NCBI RefSeq assembly: GCF_008704655.1
Contig: NZ_CP023688.1
Location: 3,162,001-3,226,000 of the forward strand
DNA from: Streptomyces rimosus
GTDB lineage: Bacteria > Actinomycetota > Actinomycetes > Streptomycetales > Streptomycetaceae
Direction: 5' to 3'
Length of the DNA stretch: 64,000 bases
Positions 7,412 to 14,990 of the stretch are shown in pieces (positions within the stretch are counted from its first letter, which is position 1; each line of letters opens with the position of its first letter). Below the pieces are notes generated by a model that was not told where the DNA came from, did no database searches, and was given only the letters and a program-made list of their open reading frames with translations. The translations under genes and the position numbers were made by a program.

Positions 7412-9583
7412 TCATTGGGGCGACAATTGCGTGCCCTGGGAGAAGAGTTGGGGGATCGGGTTGCCCGGGTCGTCATAGAGCAGCACGAGATCGCGGGCCC
7501 AGGAGGCACCGCCCTCCGCGGCCTTGGCGCGCAGCTCACGCACCAGTTCGGGAAGCTCGGCCACCGACTTCGGCGCCCCGAGCAGCTGCCGCACCTCCCG
7601 GTGGAACTCGTCACACACCCGGTCGCAGTCGCGCTCGTCGTGCCCCCCGGCCGGCCACAGCGCCACCGGGTGGCCGGCGTCCAGCGCCCACCCGACGGCC
7701 TCCAGCCCGGTGCCGTCCGCCACCGACCGGCACAGCGCCGGGACCGCGCCCTCGTCCGCCTCCTCCAGCAGCCGCGACAGCCCCGAAACCGACGCCCGTG
7801 GGCCGGGCGGCACCCGCAGCGCCGTCAACCGCCCCGCACCGACCAGCCCCTGCCAACGCCGCAGCCAGGCCGGATCGACCCCCTCCCGGTCCTCCTGGCG
7901 GCGCCCCTGGTCGCGCAGCACCACTGCGCGCGCCGGGCCCAGCGGGCGCAGCCGCGCCGTACGGCGGGTGGAGGCGGGCACCTGCCAGCGGTCCGCAGCG
8001 GTGTGCCAGTGCTCCTCCGGAACCGCCACCTCCAGACGCACCCGGACGCCGCCCGCCGCGTCGTCCGCACGCAGCAGACGCGGCCCCAGCCGCCGCAGAA
8101 CCTGGCCGCGTGCCTCCTCGAAGGTCATGCCGTTCCGCGACTCCTGGACCTCGACGCGCTGCCACTGCCCCTGGCCGTACCCCTCGCTCACCGACCAGTT
8201 GAACAGCTGCCGCCCGCCCGCATCGTCATAGAACAGCGGCTCGAACTCCACCAGGACCGAGTCCGGGCGGCGCCGCACCGGGCCGATCCGCTCCCGGTCC
8301 CGGGGCAGCAGGACGACCGCCTTGGCCGCCACGAACAGGGCCAGCCGCTCGGCCGCCGCACGCATCCCGGCCCCCTCGTCACCGGGTACGCCGCGCGCCT
8401 CGTCGGCGGTGCGCTGCGCGACGATGCGCAGGTAGTGCACGAAGGCGCACAGCTCCGTGTACGGGTCGCTGCCCTGGTAGAGCGCACCGTGCCCGTCCCG
8501 CCACGTACGCAGCGTCCACGGCCCGGCCCGCCCCGTACGGCCCGAAGGATCCGCACGGCCCAGCGCCTCGGCGACCGCGGCCGCCACCACCAGCGGATCG
8601 CGGGGCGCGGGCAGCGACGCCAGCAGATCGAGCGCCTGCAGCCGCTCCTGCACGCCCCACAGCCGGCCGCGCCCCGACATGATCGCGTGCTGCGCGTCGA
8701 ACCAGGTCGGCTCACCCGACCCGCCGAGATCCTGCCCCGCCCAGTGCCAGCGGTCGTGGAGGCTCATCAGCGCGTGGTACGGATCGTCGCCGAGCCCCTC
8801 GGCTCCCGGTACGAGGTGGTACGGGGCCAGCCGCCGCAACTCCGTCACCGGCACCGCGAGCCCGACCCGGTCCTCACGGTGACTTCCCTTGACGATGCCG
8901 ACGACCTCCCCGCGGTCACAGTCCAGCAGCGGCCCGCCGGACGCGCCCGGGGTGACCCGCACATCACTGCCGAACTGGAGCCCGCGGGCGTCGCGGGCGC
9001 CGAAGCGGACGGCGATGAAGGGATCGACGTCCATGGGGGCGGGGGCGATCATGTGGGCCGGGGCAGGGCAGGCACCGACGGCGTCGTCCTCGCCGGGCCC
9101 GTGACCGGCGTCCGTACCGGCCCCGGGCCGATCATGCCCCCGGAAGATGAACGCGTCCTCCAGAAGCGCCGCCGGCTGATCACTGAGCCAGGCGCACGGG
9201 TGCGCGACATCCGGATCGACCAGCCGCAGCAGGGCCAGGTCGGTACGGGGGCCGTGGCCGGCCGGGTACTCGGGCGCCGGGCGGCTCAGGTCGTACTCCA
9301 GACGCGCGGCGGCCACCCGGCCCCCGAACGCGACACCGACCTCCCCGCCCGGCCCGGTCGGGCGGCGCCGCCCGTCCCCGCTGACCAGCACATGTGCGCA
9401 GGTCAACACCCACCCGGGTGCCACGAACACACCGCTGCCCCACAGCGGGGCCGGGTCCACGCCGGGCGCCGCGCGTACGGCGACGGTGGCGCGGCCCGCG
9501 TGGCCGAGGAGATGCGCGTACTTCTCACGGTCGGCGCGCTCGGAGCGCGCCGACCCCTGACCGCCTTCCGAGGCCGCCATCAC
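7412..9583 (-). CDS. trypsin-like serine protease fused to VMAP-type effector-associated/C-terminal domains
   Basis: 723 aa from GTG 9583 (second codon ATG 9580). An N-terminal trypsin fold of ~235 aa has its complete triad: H64 (LTCAHVL), D115 (TDLALLRL) and S215 (PGASGGPLL). No signal peptide is present, so the protease is cytosolic. Residues ~285-370 (RGRLWGVQERLQALDLLASL) look like an effector-associated adaptor helix bundle. The C-terminal ~350 aa, with GHPVALWP, a Cys/Phe segment and LVLLYDDPGNPIPQ near the end, resemble the VMAP-C region of vWA-MoxR-associated proteins. Overlaps the upstream small gene by 4 bp (GTGA). Family knowledge: VMAP is the third component of ternary conflict systems, with the N-terminal peptidase as candidate effector. 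It might also process the RiPP precursor (inference). Confidence 0.85.
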   Translation of the reverse strand: MMAASEGGQGSARSERADREKYAHLLGHAGRATVAVRAAPGVDPAPLWGSGVFVAPGWVLTCAHVLVSGDGRRRPTGPGGEVGVAFGGRVAAARLEYDLSRPAPEYPAGHGPRTDLALLRLVDPDVAHPCAWLSDQPAALLEDAFIFRGHDRPGAGTDAGHGPGEDDAVGACPAPAHMIAPAPMDVDPFIAVRFGARDARGLQFGSDVRVTPGASGGPLLDCDRGEVVGIVKGSHREDRVGLAVPVTELRRLAPYHLVPGAEGLGDDPYHALMSLHDRWHWAGQDLGGSGEPTWFDAQHAIMSGRGRLWGVQERLQALDLLASLPAPRDPLVVAAAVAEALGRADPSGRTGRAGPWTLRTWRDGHGALYQGSDPYTELCAFVHYLRIVAQRTADEARGVPGDEGAGMRAAAERLALFVAAKAVVLLPRDRERIGPVRRRPDSVLVEFEPLFYDDAGGRQLFNWSVSEGYGQGQWQRVEVQESRNGMTFEEARGQVLRRLGPRLLRADDAAGGVRVRLEVAVPEEHWHTAADRWQVPASTRRTARLRPLGPARAVVLRDQGRRQEDREGVDPAWLRRWQGLVGAGRLTALRVPPGPRASVSGLSRLLEEADEGAVPALCRSVADGTGLEAVGWALDAGHPVALWPAGGHDERDCDRVCDEFHREVRQLLGAPKSVAELPELVRELRAKAAEGGASWARDLVLLYDDPGNPIPQLFSQGTQLSPQ

Positions 9584-9975
9584 GCGCCCGAATCGTCCGG
9601 CCCTCGGCCGTCGCTCCGGCCCTGATCCACCGCCGCCGCTTCCCGCTCCCCGCGCCGCCAGGTGAGCGTCACCGACAGGTTCGCCTTGGCCTCACCGTCC
9701 GCGAGCAGCGCCACGGCGCGGCCCGGCTTGGCCGCCACCTCCACCCCGAAACTGACGCTGGTCTCGTCCGGAGCCACCCGCTCGGTAGCCGCCCGCAGAC
9801 TGGCCGCGACCCCGCCGACCAGCTCGCGCAGCCCCTCCACGCGGGCGCCGAGGGCGTCCCAGACGCCCACGTCGTCGTACTCTTCATCCGGATCGCCCGT
9901 TATGTCCAACCGGGAGACGCGGGCCCAGACCTGGGTCCCGTCGGGCAGCTCGATGAGATGTGCGCGATCGCGCAT
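9580..9975 (-). CDS. trypco2 / CU044_2847-type small protein
   Basis: 131 aa from ATG 9975. An AGGAGG site sits 5 nt before this ATG but only 2 nt before the preceding GTG (9978), which decides the start. The N-terminal half has a beta-strand start (LIELPDGTQVWARVSR) and a helix (ARVEGLRELVGGVAASL). The second half has the SFGVEVAAKPGRAVALL and KANLSVTLTW strands seen in small proteins that accompany trypsin-like conflict proteins. The C-terminal ~20 aa are disordered and acidic. First gene of the minus-strand operon; its TGA overlaps the protease start. Likely an accessory or partner of the protease. Function unknown. Confidence 0.8.
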   Translation of the reverse strand: MRDRAHLIELPDGTQVWARVSRLDITGDPDEEYDDVGVWDALGARVEGLRELVGGVAASLRAATERVAPDETSVSFGVEVAAKPGRAVALLADGEAKANLSVTLTWRRGEREAAAVDQGRSDGRGPDDSGA

Positions 9976-10025
9976 CACGGCCTCCTGCTCCCCCTGAGCG
10001 GCAATGTCGCACTGCCCCAGGGCCG

Positions 10026-10054
10026 TTGACAGGTGATCAGGTTATCCCCAGGGT
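10026..10054 (+). promoter_or_regulatory. candidate promoter for the DUF6104 gene
   Basis: A perfect TTGACA -35 at 10026-10031, 17 bp, then CAGGGT at 10049-10054, about 75 bp before the start codon. The interval lies between the divergent minus-strand operon and the plus-strand gene, so both must start here. The -10 is a poor match. Confidence 0.4.
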
Positions 10055-10127
10055 GCGAGTGACGCGAGGGGTCGCGGCGCCTGCCTATCCTGGCCCGGAA
10101 CGTCACGGAAACCAGGTGGAGAACACG

Positions 10128-10304
10128 GTGTATTTCACGGATCGCGGTATCGAGGAACTGGAGAGCCGACGCGGCGAGGAAGAGGTCACCCTGGCCTGGC
10201 TGGCCGACCAGCTCCGCACGTTCGTGGACCTCAACCCCGACTTCGAGGTCCCGGTAGAGCGCCTGGCGACGTGGCTGGCGCGCTTGGACGACGAGGAGGA
10301 GTAG
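10128..10304 (+). CDS. DUF6104 family small acidic protein
   Basis: 58 aa from GTG 10128, preceded by GGTGGAG. It begins MYFTDRGIEELESRRGEEEV and ends in a run of Asp/Glu. No membrane segment or cysteines. This is a short conserved actinobacterial family of unknown function (DUF6104 from memory). It is transcribed divergently from the protease/RiPP operon with 152 bp between the start codons. It may be unrelated to the operon, or it may share its control region. Followed by two hairpins. Confidence 0.75.
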   Translation: MYFTDRGIEELESRRGEEEVTLAWLADQLRTFVDLNPDFEVPVERLATWLARLDDEEE

Positions 10305-10348
10305 TCACGCTTGCGTGACGGGGCACCGGGGTGAGGCTTGCCCCGGTG
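10304..10348 (+). terminator. tandem hairpins after DUF6104 gene
   Basis: GTCACGC-TT-GCGTGAC at 10304-10319 overlaps the stop codon, and CACCGGGG-9 nt-CCCCGGTG at 10324-10348 follows. Both stems are perfect. No U-tract, as usual in streptomycete terminators. Confidence 0.55.
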
Positions 10349-10432
10349 GGTGTGCGGTGCGGTTGCCCCGGTGGGGGTTCGCCTTGGCGCCCGGGGTTCG
10401 GTGGGTGGGGGCTCGGGGCCCCGCAGGGGTCA

Positions 10433-10497
10433 CTCCTCGGCGCCTGGAGCGGCCGTCATGTATGGACGCAACCGGGGCTTCGGTCGCCTGCGGGGAG
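10433..10497 (+). repeat. inverted repeat copy A (65 bp)
   Basis: Begins CTCCTCGGCGCC and ends CTGCGGGGAG. Read on the opposite strand, copy B at 10739-10802 matches at 56 positions: the first 29 bases, 11 central bases and the last 16 are identical. Weaker similarity extends left of the core. A short ORF opening Met-Tyr-Gly-Arg-Asn begins inside it. Confidence 0.85.
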
Positions 10498-10738
10498 ACC
10501 CCTACGTGTCCCCGAGCCCGGCCGGTAGGCGACTTTCCCGCCGCCGTGGCGGGGGTCTTTTACAGACCCCCGGCGGCCGGACCCATACGGCCCCCTCCGC
10601 ATAACGCGAAGGCGCCCCGGGCCCTGTGCCTACGCAAGGCGAGCGTCGCCGCATGGTGGGCGCGCACCAGGTTTCTTTTCCCCTCCCCCCACCGGCCCGC
10701 ACTCGCCAATCCGACGGGAGGGGGTGTGCAGGGGGACA
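10498..10738. other. non-coding spacer between inverted repeats
   Basis: 241 bp without a credible gene. Contains a perfect hairpin CGGGGGTC-TTTTACA-GACCCCCG at 10550-10572 and pyrimidine-rich tracts near 10675-10695. ORFs cross it in several frames but none has a ribosome site or a family-like sequence. Confidence 0.6.
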
Positions 10739-10802
10739 CTCCCCGCAGGCGACCGTTACATGGTTGCGTCCAGACATGACGGCCGCTCCAGGCGCCGAGG
10801 AG
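10739..10802 (-). repeat. inverted repeat copy B (64 bp)
   Basis: Reverse complement of copy A with one substitution and a divergent 7-8 base centre. On the minus strand it opens an ORF beginning Met-Ser-Gly-Arg-Asn, parallel to copy A, suggesting descent from one small element inserted or duplicated in opposite orientations. Confidence 0.85.
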
Positions 10803-10919
10803 ATGGCCCCCTGGGCACCCCCGCCCCACAACAAAGCCAATGCGTATCCGCGCGAAGCGCGGTCCAGTACACCCAACCCCGCACCAACGCGCACCCAATA
10901 CTTGGCCCACCACGCCATG

Positions 10920-10929
10920 CGATATATCG
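10920..10929. promoter_or_regulatory. palindrome CGATATATCG, candidate PadR operator
   Basis: Perfect 10-bp AT-rich palindrome followed by TGAG, 55 bp before the DUF4097 start. An isolated AT island in GC-rich sequence upstream of an operon that encodes a PadR regulator suggests autoregulation. PadR operators are often ATAT-rich palindromes. Confidence 0.4.
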
Positions 10930-10983
10930 TGAGGCGCGGATACGCGATAGCTCGCGTCACCGCAACCCAGGGGAGGCCAGGAC

Positions 10984-11910
10984 ATGTCAGCCCGGACCGA
11001 GTGGTCGGTCTCCGCACCGCGCACGCTGGAGATCGAGGAAGAGGTCACCGCACTGGAGGTGCGCGTCGTCGGCGGCACCGTCAACGTCGTCGGGACGACC
11101 GACGGCGGCCGCCCCCGCGTGGAGATCAGCGAGCTGTCCGGCCCGCCGCTGACCGTACGGCAGGAGGCGGGCACGCTCACCGTCACGTACGACGACCTGC
11201 CCTGGAAGGGCTTCCTGAAGTTCCTCGACCGCAAGGGCTGGCACCGCAGCGCAGTGGTCTCGGTCACCGTCCCCACCGCGACGAACGTCGCGATCGGCAC
11301 CGTGGGGGCGAGTGCGGTGATCTCGGGGATCGACGGGCGTACGGAGCTGCGCGGCGTGTCGGGGGACAGCACCCTCGTCCGCCTGACGGGCCCCGTACGG
11401 GCCGAGACCGTGTCCGGACGGGTGGAGGGCCAGGCCGTCACGGGCGACCTGAGGTTCAACTCGGTCTCGGGCGACCTGACCCTCATCGAGGGGTCGGGCG
11501 CCACCGTGAAGGCGGATTCGGTCAGCGGCGACATGGTCCTGGATCTCGATCCGGCGGCGACGGGTACGGACGTCCAGCTGACGACGGTTTCCGGCGAGGT
11601 CGCCATCCGGCTGCCCGCGCCGGGCGACGCCGAGGTGGACGCGAACACGACCAGCGGTACGGTCGCCAACGCCTTCGAGGATCTGCGGGTCAGCGGCCAG
11701 TGGGGGGCCAAGCGGATCACGGGCCGGCTCGGCTCGGGCAGCGGCCGGCTGAAGGTCACCACGCTCTCCGGCGGCCTGGCCCTGCTGCGCCGCCCGCCGT
11801 CCCCGGACGATCGGCACCGCCCGCCGTCCCCGGACGACCGGCACCGCCCGCCGTCCCCGGACGGCCCCGCCGACACCACGGACTCCCCCGCCGACAAGAA
11901 GGTGCTCTGA
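10984..11910 (+). CDS. DUF4097 family beta-strand-repeat protein
   Basis: 308 aa from ATG 10984 with GGGGAGG upstream. The body is a repetitive right-handed beta structure: recurring ETVSGRV, FNSVSGDL, ADSVSGDM, LTTVSGEV and TTSGTV units about 20-25 aa apart, the signature of DUF4097/DUF4098 proteins. No signal peptide or membrane segment, so it is probably cytoplasmic. The last ~50 aa are disordered and include three copies of a Pro-Ser-Pro-Asp-Asp unit. Stop is 4 bp before the padR start: an operon in which the adhesin-like protein and the regulator are co-expressed. Molecular function unknown. Confidence 0.85.
   Translation: MSARTEWSVSAPRTLEIEEEVTALEVRVVGGTVNVVGTTDGGRPRVEISELSGPPLTVRQEAGTLTVTYDDLPWKGFLKFLDRKGWHRSAVVSVTVPTATNVAIGTVGASAVISGIDGRTELRGVSGDSTLVRLTGPVRAETVSGRVEGQAVTGDLRFNSVSGDLTLIEGSGATVKADSVSGDMVLDLDPAATGTDVQLTTVSGEVAIRLPAPGDAEVDANTTSGTVANAFEDLRVSGQWGAKRITGRLGSGSGRLKVTTLSGGLALLRRPPSPDDRHRPPSPDDRHRPPSPDGPADTTDSPADKKVL
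11791..11862 (+). repeat. 27-bp in-frame tandem repeat in DUF4097 gene
   Basis: Two and two-thirds copies (11791-11817, 11818-11844, 11845-11862) encoding RPPSPDDRH. Copies differ at one base (gat/gac), so the expansion is recent; copy number may vary between strains. Confidence 0.9.
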
Positions 11911-11914
11911 ACCC

Positions 11915-13042
11915 ATGCCTCCCGTCTTCGCCCACGGCCGCCTCCGCCTCTACCTGCTCAAGCTGCTGGACGAGGCGCCGCGGCACGGTTACGAGATCAT
12001 CCGCCTGCTGGAGGAGCGTTTCCAGGGCCTGTACGCACCGTCCGCCGGCACGGTCTACCCGCGGCTGGCCAAGCTGGAGGCCGAGGGGCTGGTCACCCAT
12101 ACCACCGAGGGCGGCCGCAAGGTGTATTCGATCACCGCGGCGGGGCGCGCCGAACTGGCGGACCGGGGCGGTGAGCTGGCGGATCTGGAGATGGAGATCC
12201 GGGAGTCGGTCGCGGCGCTGGCGTCCGACATCCGGGAGGACGTGAGCGGCTCGGCGCGGGACGTGCGCCGCGAGATGCGGGAGGCCGCCAAACAGGCCCG
12301 GCAGGGCCGGCGCGGCGGCGAGGAGCACGATTTCCCGGACGCCTCCGATTTCTTCGACGGCCGGTACGGCGACCGGGAGTCCTGGCGGCAGGCGAAGGAG
12401 GAGTTCCGCCGCGCCAAGGAGGAGTGGAAGGAGCAGGCGCGGCGGGCGAAGGAGGAGAGCCGGCGGGCCAAGCAGGACGCGCAGCGGGCGCGCAAGCAGG
12501 CCCGCGAGGCGCGGTCGTTCGTGCGCGACGAGGTCCAGGAGGCCATCAAGCGCGTACAGGAACAGGCCCAGGAGCATGTACGTACCGGGGACTGGGCCGG
12601 GGCCCTGCGCGAGGCGCTGTCGGAGGTCTCGCGCGAGGTGGGCCGGTTCACGGCCGGGCCGGAGGGGGCGGCGGGCGCGGACCGGCCGGGCGGGGGCGCC
12701 GGGCAGGCGCCGGAGGACGGCGGCGGCGTGGGCCTCACCAAGGAGGACGCCGCGACGCGGCCCGGCGGTGACGGTCGTGGCGCGGCGCGCGCGGAGGCCG
12801 CCGGCCGGGTGCCCCCGGAGCCCGCGTGGGCGTCCGAGCCCGGTTCCGGCGACCCGGCGCGGGACTTCGACCGGCTGCTGGACCGCTTCCGCGACGACCT
12901 GCGGGACGCCGCGCGCGATCACGGTGTGACGGCGGAGCAGTTGAAGGACGTACGCAGCCGTCTGTCCGCGACCGCTGCGCACGTCGGAGCGTTGCTGCGT
13001 GACCCGGAGGCATATGCGGCCGGACAGGAGCCGCCGCGCTGA
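11915..13042 (+). CDS. PadR family regulator with long charged C-terminal extension
   Basis: 375 aa from ATG 11915. Residues 1-85 are a PadR winged helix (LRLYLLKLLDEAPRHGYEII, then YPRLAKLEAEGLV and GGRKVYSITAAGRAEL). PadR proteins are normally 110-200 aa. Here the rest is a long Arg/Glu/Ala/Lys-rich helix with coiled-coil character (~95-230, e.g. AKEEFRRAKEEWKEQARRAK), a Gly/Ala linker, and a final conserved ~60-aa helical segment (DFDRLLDRFRDDLRDAARDHG). No membrane anchor is visible. Likely represses its own operon through the upstream ATAT palindrome. The extension probably handles dimerisation or a partner, possibly the DUF4097 protein. Confidence 0.88.
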   Translation: MPPVFAHGRLRLYLLKLLDEAPRHGYEIIRLLEERFQGLYAPSAGTVYPRLAKLEAEGLVTHTTEGGRKVYSITAAGRAELADRGGELADLEMEIRESVAALASDIREDVSGSARDVRREMREAAKQARQGRRGGEEHDFPDASDFFDGRYGDRESWRQAKEEFRRAKEEWKEQARRAKEESRRAKQDAQRARKQAREARSFVRDEVQEAIKRVQEQAQEHVRTGDWAGALREALSEVSREVGRFTAGPEGAAGADRPGGGAGQAPEDGGGVGLTKEDAATRPGGDGRGAARAEAAGRVPPEPAWASEPGSGDPARDFDRLLDRFRDDLRDAARDHGVTAEQLKDVRSRLSATAAHVGALLRDPEAYAAGQEPPR

Positions 13043-13246
13043 CTTCCTCGCCGTACTGCCCGGCGATTACGCACAGTTGCTCGCGAGGGTCTGGATTCAC
13101 CCGCCGTAATCGGGGAACTCAGATCCTCGCACGGCTTTTTGCCCGACGACGGGTTCTGCCGCGAGAATTCGGGGACCTACGGCCGTGTCCGCCTTTACAG
13201 TCAACTCTCCTTGTCGACACGGATCTTGAAGGCCAAGAGGTACGCG

Positions 13247-14131
13247 ATGTCGGAATACCCCGCGGTGGCCCGCCGGATGTGGCGCCAGCTGGAGCCCGTC
13301 CACGCCCTTCTCTACTTCGCACCCGAGGCGTTCGAGGAGGCGGCGGCCCTCGGCTTCGACACCGGTTCCCGCTGGCCCAGCTACTTCGCCTGGCGCACTG
13401 CGCCGCTCGGCGCCGCCGGTCCCGAGCTGGTGGCCGCGACGTTCTACAGCTTCAGCCCGCGGATGATCGCCCGCTATGTGCCGGCGATCTGGTCGACGGC
13501 GGCGCCCGGCAAGATACTGGACGCGCGACTGCGGGCGGTGGACCGCATACTGACCGGCCTGCTGAGATCCGGGCGGGTCTCCGACGGCCAGGTCGCCGAG
13601 GCCGCCCGGCTGGCCCGCCAGGCGGCCGAGAACGCCTCCATGGCCGCCCGCCCGCTGGCCGCCGCCAATCGCGACCTGCCCTGGCCGGACGCGCCGCACC
13701 TGGCGCTCTGGCACGCCATCACGGTGCTGCGCGAGCACCGCGGCGACGGCCACCTGGCGGCCCTGCTGACCCACGATCTGGAACCGTGCGAGGCGCTGGT
13801 GTCGTTCGCCGCGATCGGCGCCGCGCCGAAGTCCGATTTCAAGGGGCGCGGCTGGTCTTCGCAGGAGTGGAGCGCCGCGCACGACCGGCTGGCCGCGCGC
13901 GGCTGGATCGCCCCGGACGGCAGCCCCACGGACCGGGCCCGTGAGGGCCGTGACGAGGTCGAGCGGATGACGGACCGGCTGGCCGCCGGCCCCTGGCGGG
14001 CCCTGGGCCGCTCCCGCGCGGAGCGCCTCGCCCAGCTGCTGAATCCGCTACTGGGCACGATCTCGGAGGCCGGACTGCTGCCGCGGCACGGGACGTTGGG
14101 GATCGGGGCGGTGAAGGTCGCGTATCCGTAG
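13247..14131 (+). CDS. SCO6745-like conserved protein
   Basis: 294 aa from ATG 13247 (AGAGG 6 nt upstream). Mostly helical: opens YPAVARRMWRQLEPVHALLYFAPEAFEEAAALGF, which matches an actinobacterial family I recall as SCO6745. The second half (SSQEWSAAHDRLAARGWI) resembles a winged-helix segment. No catalytic motif recognised. Sits alone between the padR operon and a convergent Clp-N gene. Function unknown. Confidence 0.75.
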   Translation: MSEYPAVARRMWRQLEPVHALLYFAPEAFEEAAALGFDTGSRWPSYFAWRTAPLGAAGPELVAATFYSFSPRMIARYVPAIWSTAAPGKILDARLRAVDRILTGLLRSGRVSDGQVAEAARLARQAAENASMAARPLAAANRDLPWPDAPHLALWHAITVLREHRGDGHLAALLTHDLEPCEALVSFAAIGAAPKSDFKGRGWSSQEWSAAHDRLAARGWIAPDGSPTDRAREGRDEVERMTDRLAAGPWRALGRSRAERLAQLLNPLLGTISEAGLLPRHGTLGIGAVKVAYP

Positions 14132-14147
14132 TGGACCGGCGTGCGGC

Positions 14148-14168
14148 GCGCGGGACGGGCTCCCGCGC
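14148..14168. terminator. bidirectional terminator-like hairpin
   Basis: GCGCGGGA-CGGGC-TCCCGCGC, perfect 8-bp stem in the 51-bp gap between convergent genes. Confidence 0.5.
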
Positions 14169-14182
14169 CGCCGCCGCGCGCT

Positions 14183-14746
14183 TCATCCCGCCACGGCCGG
14201 CTTCGCCAGCACCCGTATGACATCCGCGTGGGTGACCCCGTGCTCGGCCAGTACGGACGCGGCGAGGCCCGGCTTGGCCACCATCGCGAGCAGCAGGTGT
14301 TCGTCGCCGATGTGCTTGTCGCCGCGGCCGAGTGCGACGCGCAGCGACCGTTCCAGTACGGACTTGGCCTCCTCGCCGAAAGGGCTGCGCAGTGAGCGTC
14401 CGCGTCGCGCGGGACGGCCGGAGGCGGTGGCGAGCGCGCCCGCGCCGTGCGCCTGCTCCACCCGCGTGACGACCTCCGCCACATCGATGCCGAGCCCGGC
14501 CAGCGCTTCCGCGTCGGCGGCCGTCAGGCCGCCCCGGCGCCGGGCCTCGTCCAGCGACCGCATCACCGACGCCCGGCGCTCGCGCACGCCGAGGGCGGCG
14601 AGCGCCTCGGCGCCCGGGGAGCCCCGGCCGTCCAGCAGGGCGAGCAGCAACTCGCCCTCGCCGACCGTGCCGGGGCCCGGACGTACCGCGTAGGCGGGGG
14701 CGCCGCGCACCACGTCCCGGGCGCTCGCCGTGAACCGTTCGAACAT
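14183..14746 (-). CDS. Clp N-terminal (double Clp-N) domain protein
   Basis: 187 aa from ATG 14746. Two Clp-N type repeats: MFERFTASARDVVRGAPAYA with GEGELLLALL in the first half, and SPFGEEAKSVLERSLRVAL with IGDEHLLLAMV in the second. There is no AAA+ module, so it cannot unfold proteins itself. Stand-alone Clp-N proteins are thought to bind substrates or act as Clp adaptors. The start overlaps the stop of the upstream HTH gene by one base (TGATG), indicating coupled translation and a joint role, probably stress or proteolysis control. Confidence 0.88.
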   Translation of the reverse strand: MFERFTASARDVVRGAPAYAVRPGPGTVGEGELLLALLDGRGSPGAEALAALGVRERRASVMRSLDEARRRGGLTAADAEALAGLGIDVAEVVTRVEQAHGAGALATASGRPARRGRSLRSPFGEEAKSVLERSLRVALGRGDKHIGDEHLLLAMVAKPGLAASVLAEHGVTHADVIRVLAKPAVAG

Positions 14747-14955
14747 CAACGCCTCCCGTGCTTCTTGTGGACCGCCTGCCTGCTGACTCCCAGCTCGGCG
14801 GCGATGTCCTGCCACGACCAGCCCTTCATGCGGGCGCTGCGCACCTGTACGGCTTCCAGCTGCTCCAGCAGCCGGCGGAGCGCGGCGACGGCCCGCAGGC
14901 CGATCCGGGGGTCCTGGTCGCCCGCCCGCTCGGCGAGCTTCGTTGCTTCGCTCAT
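14746..14955 (-). CDS. small HTH DNA-binding protein
   Basis: 69 aa from ATG 14955. An N-terminal helix, then a helix-turn-helix at ~44-65 (WSWQDIAAELGVSRQAVHKKH) of the resolvase/sigma-region-4 type. Translation appears leaderless: TAAATT lies six bases before the ATG. The two upstream palindromes overlap this promoter, so it probably represses its own Clp-N operon. Found paired with Clp-N genes in actinobacteria. Confidence 0.85.
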   Translation of the reverse strand: MSEATKLAERAGDQDPRIGLRAVAALRRLLEQLEAVQVRSARMKGWSWQDIAAELGVSRQAVHKKHGRR

Positions 14956-14958
14956 GGT

Positions 14959-14990
14959 GTCAATTTAGGTTGACGCGCGGGCCGTGTCAA
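14959..14990 (-). promoter_or_regulatory. strong promoter of HTH/Clp-N operon
   Basis: On the minus strand TTGACA (-35, 14990-14985), exactly 17 bp, TAAATT (-10, 14967-14962), then six bases to the ATG. Near-consensus and unusually strong for this GC content. Each element falls in one of the two palindromes described next. Confidence 0.72.

Noticed and set aside
10315-10779. 154-aa plus-strand ORF through the inverted repeats
   Set aside because: No ribosome site or domain; arises from repeat and spacer sequence. Kept as repeat and non-coding.
11791-11862. short tandem repeat as CRISPR-like array
   Set aside because: In-frame, contiguous coding repeat without spacers.
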